A stretch of DNA of 64,000 nucleotides. Source: Patiria pectinifera (taxonomy: Eukaryota; Echinodermata; Asteroidea; Valvatida; Asterinidae). The DNA is taken from assembly GCA_029964075.1 (NCBI GenBank), contig CM057149.1, positions 37,840,900-37,904,899 on the forward strand, written 5' to 3'. Shown here piece after piece: positions 24,101-35,200 of the stretch. The notes under the pieces were generated by a model that searched no databases, was not told where the DNA came from, and worked only from the letters and a program-made list of their open reading frames with translations. Within the stretch, counting starts at the first letter, position 1. Every line of letters begins with the position of its first letter. A program made the translations under genes and the position numbers.

Positions 24101-25647
24101 GCAGTGCACTTTCACCAATTAGAGCATGCCTTTTGGTCAGGTGACCACAGTAGCTCCGTCAAACTGTATGGTTTTATGCTTTCATCAAGGAGTAAAAGCA
24201 ATGTATTAAAGTCATAAAAGTGCTAATGGGTTATTATTTTCAAATACTGTTGAGAAGCACTAAGTATTAGATTACTGATTTGAGCACCAGTACAAGTAAA
24301 AAGCCTGGTCTTACATCAAGCTTTAAGCAACTAAGAAGCAATTTTGACGTCAAGAAATATTCATGTTAGAGGTTGCTGGCGATGAAATGTTTTCAAGTAT
24401 TCAGACAGTTCAACTCACTGGACAACTAGGCCACGGCAATTAACTTTATTCATAATCTCTTCTACTATTACCTAGGTGATAGTGTACTAGACACCCCGCA
24501 GCATCTACACTATGACAGGGATCTGGACACGGACCCAGAGAGCTGCACCGAGCACAGCGAATGCCCGGCAGACTGCTGCCAACACCACGAGCCCACGGAC
24601 CCCACCCCGTACCACCACCCCACAGACCACGCCCCTCACCACCCTTACTGCAGGCACTCGGAGCAAACAACAAACAGAGGCAGTGTAGAGAGGGTTTCGT
24701 CACCGGACGTCATCGATGGGACGTTATCGAGGCTCTTCCACCCATCAGTTCCACCGGGGTCCCCTGAGCAAGGCAGCGTTTGTAGGGGAGCGAGAAGTCC
24801 CAGGAGTGCTTCGCTGGGACGGCACACGCGTGGATACACGCAGTGTCCGGAAGGTGAGAAGGATATCAGTTATGAGGCTTGGTCGGGTTTTGGAAGTGAT
24901 CAAGTGTTCCATAAACCTCAGTGTACAAAAAATCTGTAGGTAGTTTTCTTCCCATTCTTCTGAATGATTTGCTACAAAATTTAACAACCAAGTCTGTACA
25001 AAAACTGGGCTTTTTCCTACCATCAGTAAAATTGCAGTGTAGTGAAGAAAACAACTTTTTAAAGAACTCGGTTACAATTTCAAAATGTTGACAGATTTGT
25101 CTTGAGCCTTGTGTAATTTTGTAATTGAGGTTGTTCTTTAGCTTTAAGAGAATGGATGAAGTCAAACTTTTTTTTTGCCGGGAAAGAGTAATTTTTGCAT
25201 GTTTTGTCACAAATGTCATGTAGGATCAATATAATGAAAAGACGAAGCTTTCATTTCAAACATGAAAGTTGAATTGAAAATTAAAATGTAAAATTATTTA
25301 CATTTTTGTTTCCTTCAGATCAACCAAGCTGTGGGAGGCATCTGCACCCTCACACGATACCAAGGAGTAATCACACGGGGACCGGTGCCCAGCAGCAGCC
25401 GGTTCCCATCAACCTGTATGAGAACCCCACCACAGAGACTACCCACGTCCCCCCTCCCCACCCCCACTGTCGCAATAACGCCACAGGCAAGAAGTCCAAC
25501 TGTCGCGACACACCGTCCAACCCCACCCCAACCCACCTCTCCCCCACCCACAAGACGAAACCCACGTCATCGTCATCGTATCACAAAGCGCCCTCGCTGA
25601 AAGTTCGGCGGCCCCAAAACAGGAAAGCACCGCCAAGCAATGTGTAG
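9153..25647 (+). CDS. LRIG: LRIG transmembrane protein (LRRs plus three Ig domains), 5' partial, 14 exons in window
   Basis: Exons are 9153-9290, 11885-12028, 14896-15327, 15890-16042, 16546-16617, 18283-18446, 20683-20819, 21547-21724, 21940-22142, 22413-22770, 23193-23330, 23798-24070, 24476-24853 and 25319-25647 (stop TAG). All have GT-AG borders and their phases join without a break, giving 1031 residues after an initial split codon. The order is 13 leucine-rich repeats, a C-terminal cysteine cap, three Ig domains, one membrane helix and a cytoplasmic tail of about 340 residues. That is the LRIG plan; human LRIG1 has 15 LRRs and about 1090 residues, so only the signal peptide, N-cap and roughly two repeats are missing. 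In vertebrates LRIG proteins sit at the cell surface and modulate receptor tyrosine kinases and BMP signalling. The same role here is inferred. Invertebrates commonly have one LRIG gene, so I do not assign a paralogue number. Confidence 0.95.
9313..9830. repeat. CACAAGTC foldback element, copy 1
   Basis: The left part repeats the AATCACAAGTC word on the + strand and the right part (9710-9830) repeats its complement ACTTGTGATTG, with a degenerate core between. It begins about 20 bp after a LRIG exon, inside the intron. Apparent reading frames rich in SQVNHKSIT are translations of the repeat. Confidence 0.8.
10908..11780. repeat. CACAAGTC element, copy 2, with 253 bp higher-order repeat
   Basis: A core at about 10935-11000 is followed by some 750 bp of an 11 bp unit of the form ACTTGTGATGG or ACTTGTGATTG. 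The distinctive GTGATGCACT variant recurs at 11101, 11354 and 11607, exactly 253 bp (23 units) apart, so a block of 23 units has been copied as a whole. It lies in the LRIG intron before exon 11885. Long frames here (up to 229 codons) are repeat translations. Confidence 0.88.
12488..12690 (+). mobile_element. tRNA-derived SINE, family C, copy 1
   Basis: A tRNA-like head at 12488-12567 has an A-box-like GGTCGAGTGGTAAGACAT and a B-box-like GGTTCGCGTCC. It is followed by an unrelated body that includes GGTGAAGGGCAAAA. A second copy near 51060-51200 shares both head and body words. The head does not fold cleanly as a functional tRNA, so I call it a retroposon and not a tRNA gene. Confidence 0.65.
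13262..13450. repeat. CACAAGTC element, copy 3
   Basis: A short copy: the core at about 13320-13390 has CAAATGAAATGTGACAAGG and ATTCATCTCCTGTTACTTG, flanked by CACAAG words on the left and ACTTGTGATTG words on the right. It lies in a LRIG intron. Confidence 0.7.
13700..13785. mobile_element. ACAATGTA MITE family, partial copy a
   Basis: It contains the family words GATTTTATGAGTGAATGAA and ACAATGTAATACAATGTAG but lacks clear terminal repeats. It lies in a LRIG intron. Confidence 0.5.
14684..14800. mobile_element. ACAATGTA MITE family, copy b
   Basis: TACTACATTGTATTACATTG is followed by TTTATTCCGTGATGAAACC, CACAGAGTGCTCAAG and GGGAGTAACAGG, the full order of family words. It ends about 95 bp before LRIG exon 14896. 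Confidence 0.6.
18283..18446 (+). other. LRIG: LRIG C-terminal LRR cap exon
   Basis: This single exon encodes the LRRCT cap that closes the solenoid. The CDCQLSWFPSW segment is followed by two further cysteines (GTCSHP and ASFTC), the usual four-cysteine pattern. It enters in phase 2 and leaves in phase 1, matching the first Ig exon at 20683. Confidence 0.92.
18598..18722. repeat. C-rich low-complexity tract
   Basis: Cytosine-rich repeats of ACCCC, CCACCTCCACCCC and similar words. The phrase ATTATCCCCCACCTCCACCC occurs twice, about 60 bp apart, showing local duplication. It lies just after the LRIG LRRCT exon and is not coding. Confidence 0.75.
19171..20312. repeat. GC-rich intronic block, possibly one mobile element
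   Basis: The block starts near GGCCTTGAATTTGGG and ends near CGTTCAATTCAAGCCCTG, which are imperfectly complementary ends. Both edges carry short words built on GGCCA and GGCAAGGCCA/CGACGGCC. The middle is unlike its surroundings in having many CpG dinucleotides and ACGTACGTACGT. An antisense open frame of 217 codons (19647-20300) shows no domain I recognise. It lies in the LRIG intron between 18446 and 20683. Confidence 0.4.
20494..20585. mobile_element. ACAATGTA MITE family, copy c (one end)
   Basis: It starts TTTAACCCCATTAGCACTG, continues with three TACATTGTAT units and ends with TGATGAATCCATAAAACAAT. The opposite terminus is missing. Confidence 0.6.
20683..22770 (+). other. LRIG: LRIG three immunoglobulin-like domains (four exons)
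   Basis: The first Ig domain spans exons 20683-20819 and 21547-21724: Cys in VALLCEAS, Trp in FTWKKDD, Cys in DQGKFQCVI. The second spans 21940-22142 and the start of 22413-22770: Cys in ARLECSATG, Trp in IAWQKDGG, Cys in MGMYSCTA. The third lies wholly in 22413-22770: Cys in VIECKVSG, Trp in ITWTKDG, Cys in DDGTYTCEV. All three have the Cys-Trp-Asp-x-Gly-x-Tyr/Phe-x-Cys pattern of I-set domains. Confidence 0.93.
22200..22290. repeat. CACAAGTC element, copy 4 (core fragment)
   Basis: It holds GTCACAAGTAACAGGGGATG, the conserved core word, with short CACAAG/CTTGTG flanks. It takes up about a third of the 270 bp LRIG intron 22143-22412. Confidence 0.65.
23193..25647 (+). other. LRIG: LRIG membrane helix and cytoplasmic tail (four exons)
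   Basis: Exon 23193-23330 encodes a run of about 22 hydrophobic residues (GIIIILVVCCVVGTSLVWV...) followed by a basic stop-transfer segment, RKQRRH. Exons 23798-24070, 24476-24853 and 25319-25647 encode a Ser/Pro/His-rich tail. Part of the 24476-24853 exon, DGTLSRLFHPS, resembles a conserved stretch I recall from the vertebrate LRIG tail. The last exon is rich in Pro, Thr and His and ends in a basic segment. All introns here are phase 1. Confidence 0.88.
23605..23700. repeat. CACAAGTC element, copy 5 (core fragment)
   Basis: CAAGCTATTCAATTGAACTG, then GTGACAGAGG and TTCGTCCTGTTACTTTTG, match the core in reverse orientation. It lies in the LRIG intron 23331-23797. Confidence 0.6.
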
Positions 25648-26975
25648 ATATGGTTATATTAATATTATTAAGTTACTATTGACAAGCTGTGTATTATAAG
25701 TATAACAAAATTGTGGCAGAAACTTATTTTATTTTCCTGTTTTTTTTAATGCAACTTTCGATCAAACATTGCTTCAGCAGTCCCAGAATGCATCACATCA
25801 TTTGGAGGTCATATCGGTCAGAGGTCATATGTGAAATTGAGGAAATTTATTCTGCAGACATTTTGGTTTTCAAGGGAGGACAGTTGTCCAGTTCTCTCTC
25901 AGAATTTGGACATGGACATGCGTGAAAACTATTCCGAACAGTATTGATTATTAAATTGGAATTCTGTGTATCATATTTTGTCCATAAACTCGTCTCATTT
26001 GGTGCTTGTAAAGAGTGGTGCATTGTGGGACTGATCTTGGTGTTAACGAGCATGTTATAGACTCGCATGGGCATTCGAGGTGAGCTTATTTATTATTGAC
26101 CGAGGCAACACAACTCGAGCCTGGGGCTTGCGTTGTGCCACCTCCCCATTTGAACACCTCAAAAACTCGTCTTTTTAGGTTGGCCAAATCCAAAAAAAGT
26201 ACAATCCACTGCCAGCATTTCCTTAGGCTGAATTTCCATAGGAGGGTGGACGCAATGGGGCTTTTACCATTTTATACCCTAAACCGTCCCAGATCCTTCA
26301 AAATCTACTAAACTGGAGGTTCCTTCAAAATCTACTTTACTTGAGGTTTTGGAGGATTTTGTAGGATTGAGGAAGGTAGAGCCCAGCCACTATCACTTCA
26401 CATAGGGCTTGATGACTTGAAACTTGGTAGGTACAAAGAGTGTGCCATTGGGTTCCTGCACAGTGGAGGATTTTGTAGGATTCACAAAATGACGAAAAGC
26501 TTGGGGAGGAAAGGGTTAAATGTATCATTCTTCAGTATCTTAGCTTCTAGAATGGCCCCCCAAACAGATGAGTTTATGTCCGTGTTTTGAGTCTTTGTAA
26601 TGCTAATGTAATTTTCTGCCTCACAAATTTGATGTGTAGCCTGCTGCCCAACGAAGTCAAATATTAATTGAATTTTTTTTCTTTGTATGTACAGAAAGAT
26701 TGTAAATAATATATTATTACTTTTAAAAGAAAAGGCATGTTTGTTTCAACCCACCCTTCACATGTTTATTATATATAAATATAAATCGTTCCTCTAAATG
26801 TACTAAACGTTTTGTCATGATTTGTAAAATCGTGTTTTGGTTTTGTTTTTTTTTAATTTATTTTTTTGTCTTTTTAAGTTTGAAATAGATGAATTTGTGA
26901 TTTTATAGATAGATGACCGAATAATGAATTTTTGTAAACGAGATGTCCTCAAAAATAAAAATATCCTTTCCATAA
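25648..26975 (+). other. LRIG: Probable LRIG 3' UTR with poly(A) signal
   Basis: The sequence after the LRIG stop is AT-rich with no competing gene. A canonical AATAAA lies at 26954-26959, followed within about 30 bases by a GT-rich stretch (TACTGTGTTTC). This fits cleavage near 26975. Later AATAAA words, such as near 30106, leave longer forms possible. Confidence 0.5.
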
Positions 26976-29900
26976 ACATATACTGTGTTTCAAGTATTGT
27001 TTTCCATTGATGGCACTTTTCAGATAAAACTTCCTAAAGAAAGTTACAGAAAGTACATGTATGAAGAACCTTGAATATTCTAAAGGTATCTTTTGTCCCT
27101 TTTGCACGCCATAACTTGGATTGCATTTTGATGACCTTGCGTTAATTGTCCAAATAAGCAAAAATTAGACCTCCGTTTGAGAAACCGAGATTTGGGCAAT
27201 TATTTTTCCAAACCTTAGAAACGATTTCTAGTTATCCTGCGGAATGCAGCTTTGAATCAAGTTCCAGTTTTTTTTAAGCTAAAATTACAAAAGTTTATTT
27301 TTGAGGACATCCTGAATTCACCTGAATACCTCAATCACTGGTGTAATTATGCTTAATGGCTGGTTAAATAAGGAATCTGCAGTGACTATTTGTTTGATAA
27401 ATAGACATTGACAAATTTCATCCTATGTTAACTCTACGATATTGTCCTAAGCGTTTCTGCTGAGTGCCGAAACAATCGTGCTCCAATATTTCCATATTTT
27501 TGAGTTGCGAATTAGAAAATCTGAACATTTCCCACTTTTTCTTTATGTGCATCTTTATTCCCTACGTGTTCCCAAATAATTTTGTCAAATTGCTAGAGGA
27601 ATCCTTCGAGTGTTTGAAGATACTGGGATTTTTTGAGAGATTTGTTCAAAATGGTTCAAATTTCATGCAACCTCGCGCTGTAAAGAGCATTTTCTCTACT
27701 TGATGTAAACATTCACTGAAAACTGTACATTTAATATGTGTGCCAAACAGCTTTTGATACCAACACAATTGAAAACAAATTTGGAATGAAAATTTTTACA
27801 GCCCGTCTTTTTCAAAATACTGTGTCCATCTGGATGAGATAAAATGGACTGGCTGCTGTACATAATGCACTGTTATACAAGTATGGATACAACTAAGTTA
27901 ATGAAAATATCACAGAATATTGGGTTTTTATGTCCATGTCTCACTGTGGGCACTAGATATTGCTATATGGTCTTCAGTTACCGACTTTATGGGTGTGGCA
28001 AGGGGGGGGGGGATATTCGTTCTCGATGTTCGTGGTGCCAACTTTGTGAGTCCTCTTCGTGCATGTTGTTGTGAACTACATGTTTTTCATCCCAGAAGTT
28101 GCTAAAGTCAGATGAAACTTATGGACAAGATTTTTTTAAATTTTTTTTGGAAACTTTTTCAAGATTCAAAAAGGCAAATTCCAATATAACTTGGATTTGT
28201 AATATTTTCTCTCAGATCTTCTGTTCTTTCTCAGCCATCTGCCCTACAGTAAATTGGAAATTTAGGATTTCTGTTGCGAAATTAATTTTCGTTGAATGGA
28301 AGATGTTGTAATTAAACAATCCAGCAGTCTGTTATTCAGTCTTGTAATGGCTTTGTGACCGTGTGTGTGTTTTTGTGATGATGAGCAGGCATGGTTGTAT
28401 CACTTTGTATGTGGCTTGGTCTGACAAAAGGCAAAAACTGAAGGAAAAAACATTTTGGTACAAGATTGTGCATTGCAGGCTGTTGGCTCTTTGCATTATA
28501 TTGGAACAAACAGCAGACTGGGTTTGCAGTATGGCTCTTTTCTGTCAATTGTTGGTCATTGAAATGACCAAAGCTTTTCAGTGAACCTTCAGTTCAAAAC
28601 TTTCATGCAATTTTGTATCAGGCATACGGGGGAAGTGAGAACAGTAGTCATTTAAAGTAATCACATTTGAAACCCCTGATCTAAAAGATTTTTTTTTAAC
28701 TTGGGCATTGTTAAATCAGACCCGGTCACATATTGCTTACAGAAGAAATAAGGGATGAAGGGAAAGGAAAATAGACAAGATTTTGGGCTTACATCTCAAT
28801 TTTACTTGTACCCAATCTCAACCCCACCCCACCTCCAACCCCAATCCCCTGCCCTATCCCCATTCCCCACCCCTGCGCTACCACATACCCCACCCAAATC
28901 TTAACTCCCATCCCTTGCCCCATCCCAACCATAAAACCCAATCCCCACCATAAAACCCCATCCCCACCCCAATACCCCACCCCATCACCCCACACCCCAC
29001 CCCACCCTCCCACCCCACCCCCATACCCATCACTGCCCTCACCCCACCCAACCTTCCCCCAGCCTCACCCCACCACCTACCAACCTTCCCCCACCTCTAT
29101 CACCGCATCACCCATCCCCCCACACTCCATCTCCCCCACACAACCAACTTTTCTAAACTGTATCACTTATGCAGAGTGAAAGAAGAAAAGCGAGTTGCTG
29201 ATTTATGTCATTCAAACATAAGTCTGTGCATAATCTTAGAATATGAATTAGCGCAGAAAATGTGTTTCTCAGTGAAGATGATTTTTCCCAATTAAAAAGA
29301 AAAGGTCTTACAGTTGAAAACGTCGGCTTAAATTTTCTGTCAATCTTTGCACATGGTAGCTTTTGCATAAATTCTTAAAACAAATACTCTTTTCTGTCTG
29401 GCACTCTCTAACAAACTTGCCCCGATCATCAAGGTGCACAATTTCTAATCTTTGTTTTTTTCTCTCACCTTCTGAAATTGACTCTAAATATATAATCTAC
29501 TCCTGTCATTATGAAATGTCTTTTGAGCCAAAGATTGTTAATATTCCTATTTATAACTTAATGTCCATTTCATACAAACCCAGGCCTTGGTAATATACAA
29601 AGATGTTTTGTAAATCTTGAAAACATTATATATTTATATGAAACGGGGAGTATTATAAAATGGAAGTTAATATGACATTCTATTTCCAAACCTTTGAACT
29701 TTTAAATTGCCCATTGCTGAAAATGCGTTTGATAAAAGTTTGTAATTGTAAGTGCAAGCAGAATGCCTTTGATGAACAGTATTTGCAAAATTGTGATGAT
29801 CTTACAAAAACAATTCCATATCTCAGTCCAAGTTCATAAAGATTTTTTTGACATAATGTGATTGGTAATGTTTTTTTAGTACTCCATCTATAATGTCTCT

Positions 29901-31599
29901 CATGTAACACCTTATATTTCCCCTCACATCCATTCACATTACTTCTCGCTGATTGGTCCAATGTTAATTATATGCAGCAGTTGAACCAATCAGATGGCAC
30001 TTTTTCTTTGTGTTAATCAACAGTCGAACCGATTAAAAATGTTACCATGGTCAGTCAGGGCTTCTAACGAATTACCTTGTGTATGTTTCAGGTTGAAAAT
30101 AAAAACTTGTGTAACTTGAATTTCACTATGATCTTTGCGCTTTTGAACATATTTGAAATGGATTTCGCGCAATATAAATGTATTATTAATATTATTTGTA
30201 GCTTGATTTTCAAGTTATGCATGTTTTACATGTTCATGTGTGCATTTCGTCATAGTGTACACGTCATCTTTAAATGGTAATGTTTTCATTCTAAGGAAAG
30301 AGTGGAATTTCTGTTAAAAGTTGTAAAATACTGTAAAGAAAGGCAAAGAGCTTAGTAAAAATGCAAAAATGAAACATTTTGTCTCGTATTGTTTTCTTGA
30401 ATAGCTTTTTAAACTCCAAAAATATTCTCTATTTAGAATCCTCCTCACAGACAGATACAAATGTCACTTCATAGTTACGAATAAACTTGCCCTTTGTTCC
30501 ATATATCCCATATATTTCTTTATTTAGTCAGATAAAAAATAAAGAAAACCATTCATTGCCAAACTTACAATTTTTTTTTAAAGATAAACAATTGAATGCC
30601 AGAATACTTGGCTTCATTTAAAGGCTGGAATTCTATAAAATGAAGTCAGAATTAGATAAAAATTGAATAACTTCACTAAGGAAAAAAAAAATAGTAATGG
30701 GTATTTATATAATTTCTTTTTACAAATATAAGTTTTCTTTTTTTATCCTTCCTCATTGGACCCATAATATATTCCTATGCAAATTTCAGTCCTGCTATCA
30801 GTGACAAGTAGCTTGCCCAAGAACACAAGCACCACATACCCACTAGTCTGTACACAGACTCAAAATGGCAGATTATTGTGGACGGCCATTAAAAGTCTGA
30901 TAAGGATGCACCCCTGCATTAAAATTCCCATAGACACCATTGCTAAATGCCCATACTTCTAAATTCTTTTAAAAATACTGCACAGAAAATTGATGATCAA
31001 CATGTCATCTTTCATTTTCTTTTCATTTTTTGGTGGGTTGACCATTGACTTTTCGAGAAATTTTCACCCAAAGAAGACGACCCCTATTTTCCCCAAAACC
31101 GAATAGTAGACATCTTGGAAAACGATCACTCCACAACATGGCAAAATAGCGCCACTTTCGTGCCCAATTGCATCCAAAATGCTCAGAATTGGAAGCCCCA
31201 TGTCCGGGCCAGAGGTTCATTGCCATATCTCTTCAATTCCCCAATTTTATGGCTCTCAGAACTCTCTAATATAGCATATTTGAGGGTATAACTTTTATTC
31301 ATGAGTTCAGCGGATGGGTTTAGGCCTATTTACCGGTGTGCACCCATAACGGCCAGCGTGGTAATTGTCAGGTCGACCTATGATGTAGGGGTCAACCTGA
31401 TTTTAATATCTTCTCTTGTACTAATAGGGTGCTGCATTACGCACGACGCATGAGTGTCAGGGGAAGTGGGCCAATCAAACTAAAGGGAAGGCAGTACAGC
31501 CAAGGCGCATAGCAGCCAATCAGATATCAGAAGCATGAGGCTGTACGTTGCCTGTCGTCGTATACACGTGTGTTATGAGGTCAGGTGTCCTAGGCTTAG
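26976..31599. other. Intergenic region between LRIG and the fused glycosyltransferase
   Basis: I see no exon with a recognisable domain on either strand. It holds A/T-rich sequence, a C-rich tract at 28800-29150, and several AATAAA words in both directions that could serve as poly(A) sites for longer LRIG transcripts (+) or for the glycosyltransferase (-, for example the TTTATT at 31294-31299). Confidence 0.6.
28800..29150. repeat. CCCCA/CCCAC low-complexity tract
   Basis: About 350 bp made almost wholly of A and C on this strand, with CCCCACCCCA and CCCCATCCC words. The antisense Gly/Val/Trp-rich frame is a translation of the tract. Confidence 0.85.
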
Positions 31600-32150
31600 G
31601 AGCACTTGGAGGCTGTGGTCAAATGGTTACAGTATTCGACTCGCGTACCGTGGAACGGCACATGGGTTCGAACACTGACGGTGAACATGGTGCTTGTGTT
31701 CTTGGGCAAGACACTTTACTACAATTGCCTCTCTCCACCCAGGATCAAGAATGGGAACCTGTGAAGCTAGAGACCAGAATGCACTGATCTCGAGCTGCTG
31801 CAAAAACTGGTCTCATGGCCTGATGAACAGGGCCCAATTTCACGGCGCTCCTTAACAGTTAGCAGAAAAGTTGTGTTTAGCATAGCAGAAAAATTTGCTA
31901 ACCTTAAGCACTATTTCATGGCGTGGACGTGCTAACAGTCGCGCGTGCATGGAGATTTCTATTGTTACGTCACTAAGTTAAGCAAAGTAAGCGTGCCTTT
32001 TGCTGTGCTTATGCTTACTCCCCGTGAAATAGACGGAGGCTCTGTTAGCAGAAAATCGTGTGCTTAGCAGCGCGGTGAAATTGGGCCCTGGGGTAATAAT
32101 TGTGAAGCGCTTTGAGACCTTAGGTATAAAGCACTACATGTATACAAGTA
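31600..32150 (+). mobile_element. tRNA-derived SINE, family A, copy 1, interrupted by a MITE
   Basis: The head near 31612-31680 has GTGGTCAAATGGTTACAG (A-box-like) and GGGTTCGAACA (B-box-like). The body contains TTCTTGGGCAAGACACTTTA and CCTCTCTCCACCCAGGAT. The tail GGTAATAATTGTGAAGCGCT resumes only at 32091, after a 259 bp inverted-repeat insert (31830-32088). Uninterrupted sequence across that junction is seen in the reverse copy at 48390-48620. Confidence 0.75.
31830..32088. mobile_element. MITE with GGGCCCAATTTCAC terminal inverted repeats
   Basis: The ends GGGCCCAATTTCACGGCGCT and AGCGCGGTGAAATTGGGCCC are inverted repeats of 20 bp with one mismatch. The interior contains TTAGCAGAAAA words in both orientations. 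It is inserted in the tail of a SINE. Related fragments with TTTTGGCTGGTAA and TTAAGCAG/CTTAGTAG words occur at 18145-18240, 18995-19060 and 43500-43605. Confidence 0.8.
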
Positions 32151-32296
32151 AGCACATCCCAACAGGCTGGACTCGAATCCACAATCTACAAAATCACCAA
32201 CAAAAGAGTTGTTGAATTCAACGCACCAAATCATGATAAAAAACTCCACACCACCACTGATGCATCACATCATCAGAACAATAATCCATTATGAGG

Positions 32297-35200
32297 TCAA
32301 CCATAATAGAAGTTCGCCAAAGTATCCGGATGGATGCCGATGTGGTAACCCAACACCATGAGACAATTAATAAACGTTGCCTGAAATAAAGCAAAACAAA
32401 ACAAAACGAATTACAAAAGGATTCATTTAGAAACTTCTAACAAAAAGTGTGTGTTGGGGTATGTGCCCCCCCCCCAATACAGTAGGGTATGCGTACCTTC
32501 CATACTCCTTTTTTGATGAGACGACGAGCTGACGCTATAATAAACACATCTTGAAGTATCTTCAAATGCCCGTACCTCTGCAGTTTCAAAGCCTTTGTGA
32601 AAAATAGAACAATTTTTGAAGCACAGTTTTATTTTTCGTCACATTTTGGATACTTATGTCCACATTTTCTACAACATGGTAAAAGCATTTAGTCTGCAGT
32701 CTGTTTATTTATGCAAATTAAATGAAGGGTCTCAATCCCGCAACAATTTTCTTTTACAAAATCATTGAAAATTTGAATCTGTTTTTGTCTGCAGTACTGT
32801 GCTAAGAAAAAAAAATCTCAAAAGATTTTCCATTCAACTGCTGAGCTTGCTGGGGTTAGTCCAAAGAAAGACGATGGAAATTCATTAAATGAGGTCTCCA
32901 AGCCCCAACCGTTTCCCACATTAGAAAATTCACATTCTGAAGAGGATTCTCAAAAAAAGGAAACAAAATCTAACCATTTCGTAGTCTTCCATGAGTCGGT
33001 ATGGAGGGAAGTGGCCAACTTTCTCAAAGATTTTCCTGGACATGAACATCCCTTGGTCTCCGTATGCAGTCTCTGTCAGCCAAAAATAAATAAATAAAAA
33101 ATACAATTTAACAGAAATCTGAACGAAGACAATGAAACTGAAGCAGCATTTCTGACATTCAAAGTCTGGAAAACTACTATTGAAGTTTGACAAATCAATT
33201 TTTGTAGCCCTGCTAAAAAACTTGACTTCCACAAAATATAATTTCTAGTAATCTCAGTGAACATGTTTAAGCCACTAGTCCCTATACCGCCCCAAATTAC
33301 TACCAGTATCAACTAAAACCATCTGAGCACTCTATGGTTTTATAGGTTTGTCAATGAATAAATACAATGTACTACAATGTAACACAATGTACTACAAGTG
33401 CTGATGGGTTAAAATAATACTTCAGTATGGCTCGCTGAACTGACATAAATCCATATTTTCTGATTTGATTTTCCTTACCTGTGAATTTATAGCAAGCTAA
33501 GTGCAAGAGTTGACCCAATTGAAGCTGTGCACTGATCAACCGGCTACAATCATTTCTGGGAATAAAAAAGAACGCCATCTTTTTGCAAATAACTTGAAAA
33601 CTCAAGCAACAACCAACTTCAATTTGTGTCAAAGCACTCCAGGACTTTCAAAAAAATTTCTGCGGCCAAACTCAGTGCAAATACACACACATTAGTACTA
33701 TCAGTGAAAAGAAACACCCATTGTTACTATTGTAAAATACTTTAATCACACAACTAAAAGAGAAGCATCCATGAAAACAAAATGTGTACCTTTTGTCTCC
33801 TTGTAAAACGTCCCAGCCTAAATTGAAAGCCCCAGCGATGTTCCCCGGTTCGGCCAGAGTCAGTAAGATGTGTCGATCAAACGCCAGAGGAAGGCTGCCG
33901 TCAGCGTGGAGAAACAAGATATTGACTCCGGTAGCTTCGCTAGCGCCTGCGTTTAACTGCTTGCCTCTACCTAAAAAATACCCCAAAAAGGTAGAATTGT
34001 AAATAGCCCACTTATGAATTGGACACAAGTTTTAAGCGGAAACTTTCGATGTCGTCAAAGGTATTTAAATTGTCCCATCAGTACTTGTCTTACATTGCAT
34101 CACAGTGGATTTATTGACTTTTGAATCCATAAAACCATACAGTGCCGAGGCGATTTCGAGCACTACTGAGCGTAACAGGTAGGGCTGTTCTGGATTAAAG
34201 AGGTTGTGTAATGCTCGAAGACATTTCCGTCATTTTTCGGGTATATGTAGCCTAAGGTGTGATGAAATAAAAACGACTATTGTGTCTGTCATGAAATGAG
34301 TACAAAAGGTACTTTTGAGAGCTGTTTTTCAGGTCCTGTTTCGACCCGAACGTGCAATTTGTGTAAAAGTCGTCGTTGGGGGCAGCAAACAAAACATAGT
34401 AAATCGTGACGTAATAAACAGGACTCCCGATGCAGCATAGTATAAACGAGTCCTGTTTATTACGTCACGATTTTTCTCATTTTACGAAGAACCCGACGAC
34501 TGTTGATTTCAATTATGCGCTCGCCGACCAACAAATTACTCGATGAATTTCAGTTTTATAAACATATAAATGCACATTACAAAAGAATGGGACTTTGTCA
34601 TTATGATATATATGGGTCTACTCTACAATAAAAAAATATAAAAAACAAAACGACTTTCAGCATTCCACAACCTCTTTAACCCATTTACTCCTTGTACCGC
34701 CCAAAGCCGCCTGAGAACTCTGTGATTTTTATGGGTTCACCAGTGAATAAACACAATGTAACAATTAAATAAATTAATGAAAGCTAAATGACACAATCTT
34801 ACCTCGACCTCCCTGCACGGTTTTGATTCGTAATTCTGGATTGTTCTGAGCAAACTCGTCCACTATTCCCAGAGTGCTATCGGTACTCCCGCCATCCGAG
34901 ATGATAACTTCTATATAATCAATCCAGGAACTATTCTACAAAAATATACAAATGAGGTGATTTTATGAAGGATTTAGAAATGGATCAGTTAAGTCACAGG
35001 TTCAGAAACGGATCACATTGTGCTTTGATCCCAACCTCCTACTCTGTAATTTATATAATGTTATATTCTGGTAATGAAACCAAGGATTCCATAAAAGTGC
35101 CCATGGCAGTGTAGCTCGCAAACCTGGAAAAAAACTGTAGAGACAAGATGACAAAAACATTTTCAGTTATCGAGGTGGGAGGAAAACCCCAGGCAAATAT

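Noticed and set aside
28800..29150. A CRISPR-like or coding repeat in the C-rich tract
   Set aside because: There is no regular repeat-spacer pattern; it is low-complexity CCCCA sequence.
31612..31685. Possible tRNA gene
   Set aside because: It has A- and B-box-like words but no cloverleaf with paired acceptor ends, and it is followed by the family A SINE body.
32800..33090. A + strand open stretch opposite glycosyltransferase exon 33072-32975
   Set aside because: The antisense exon has clear family motifs (YGDQG, LMED) and proper splice sites; the + strand frame has neither.
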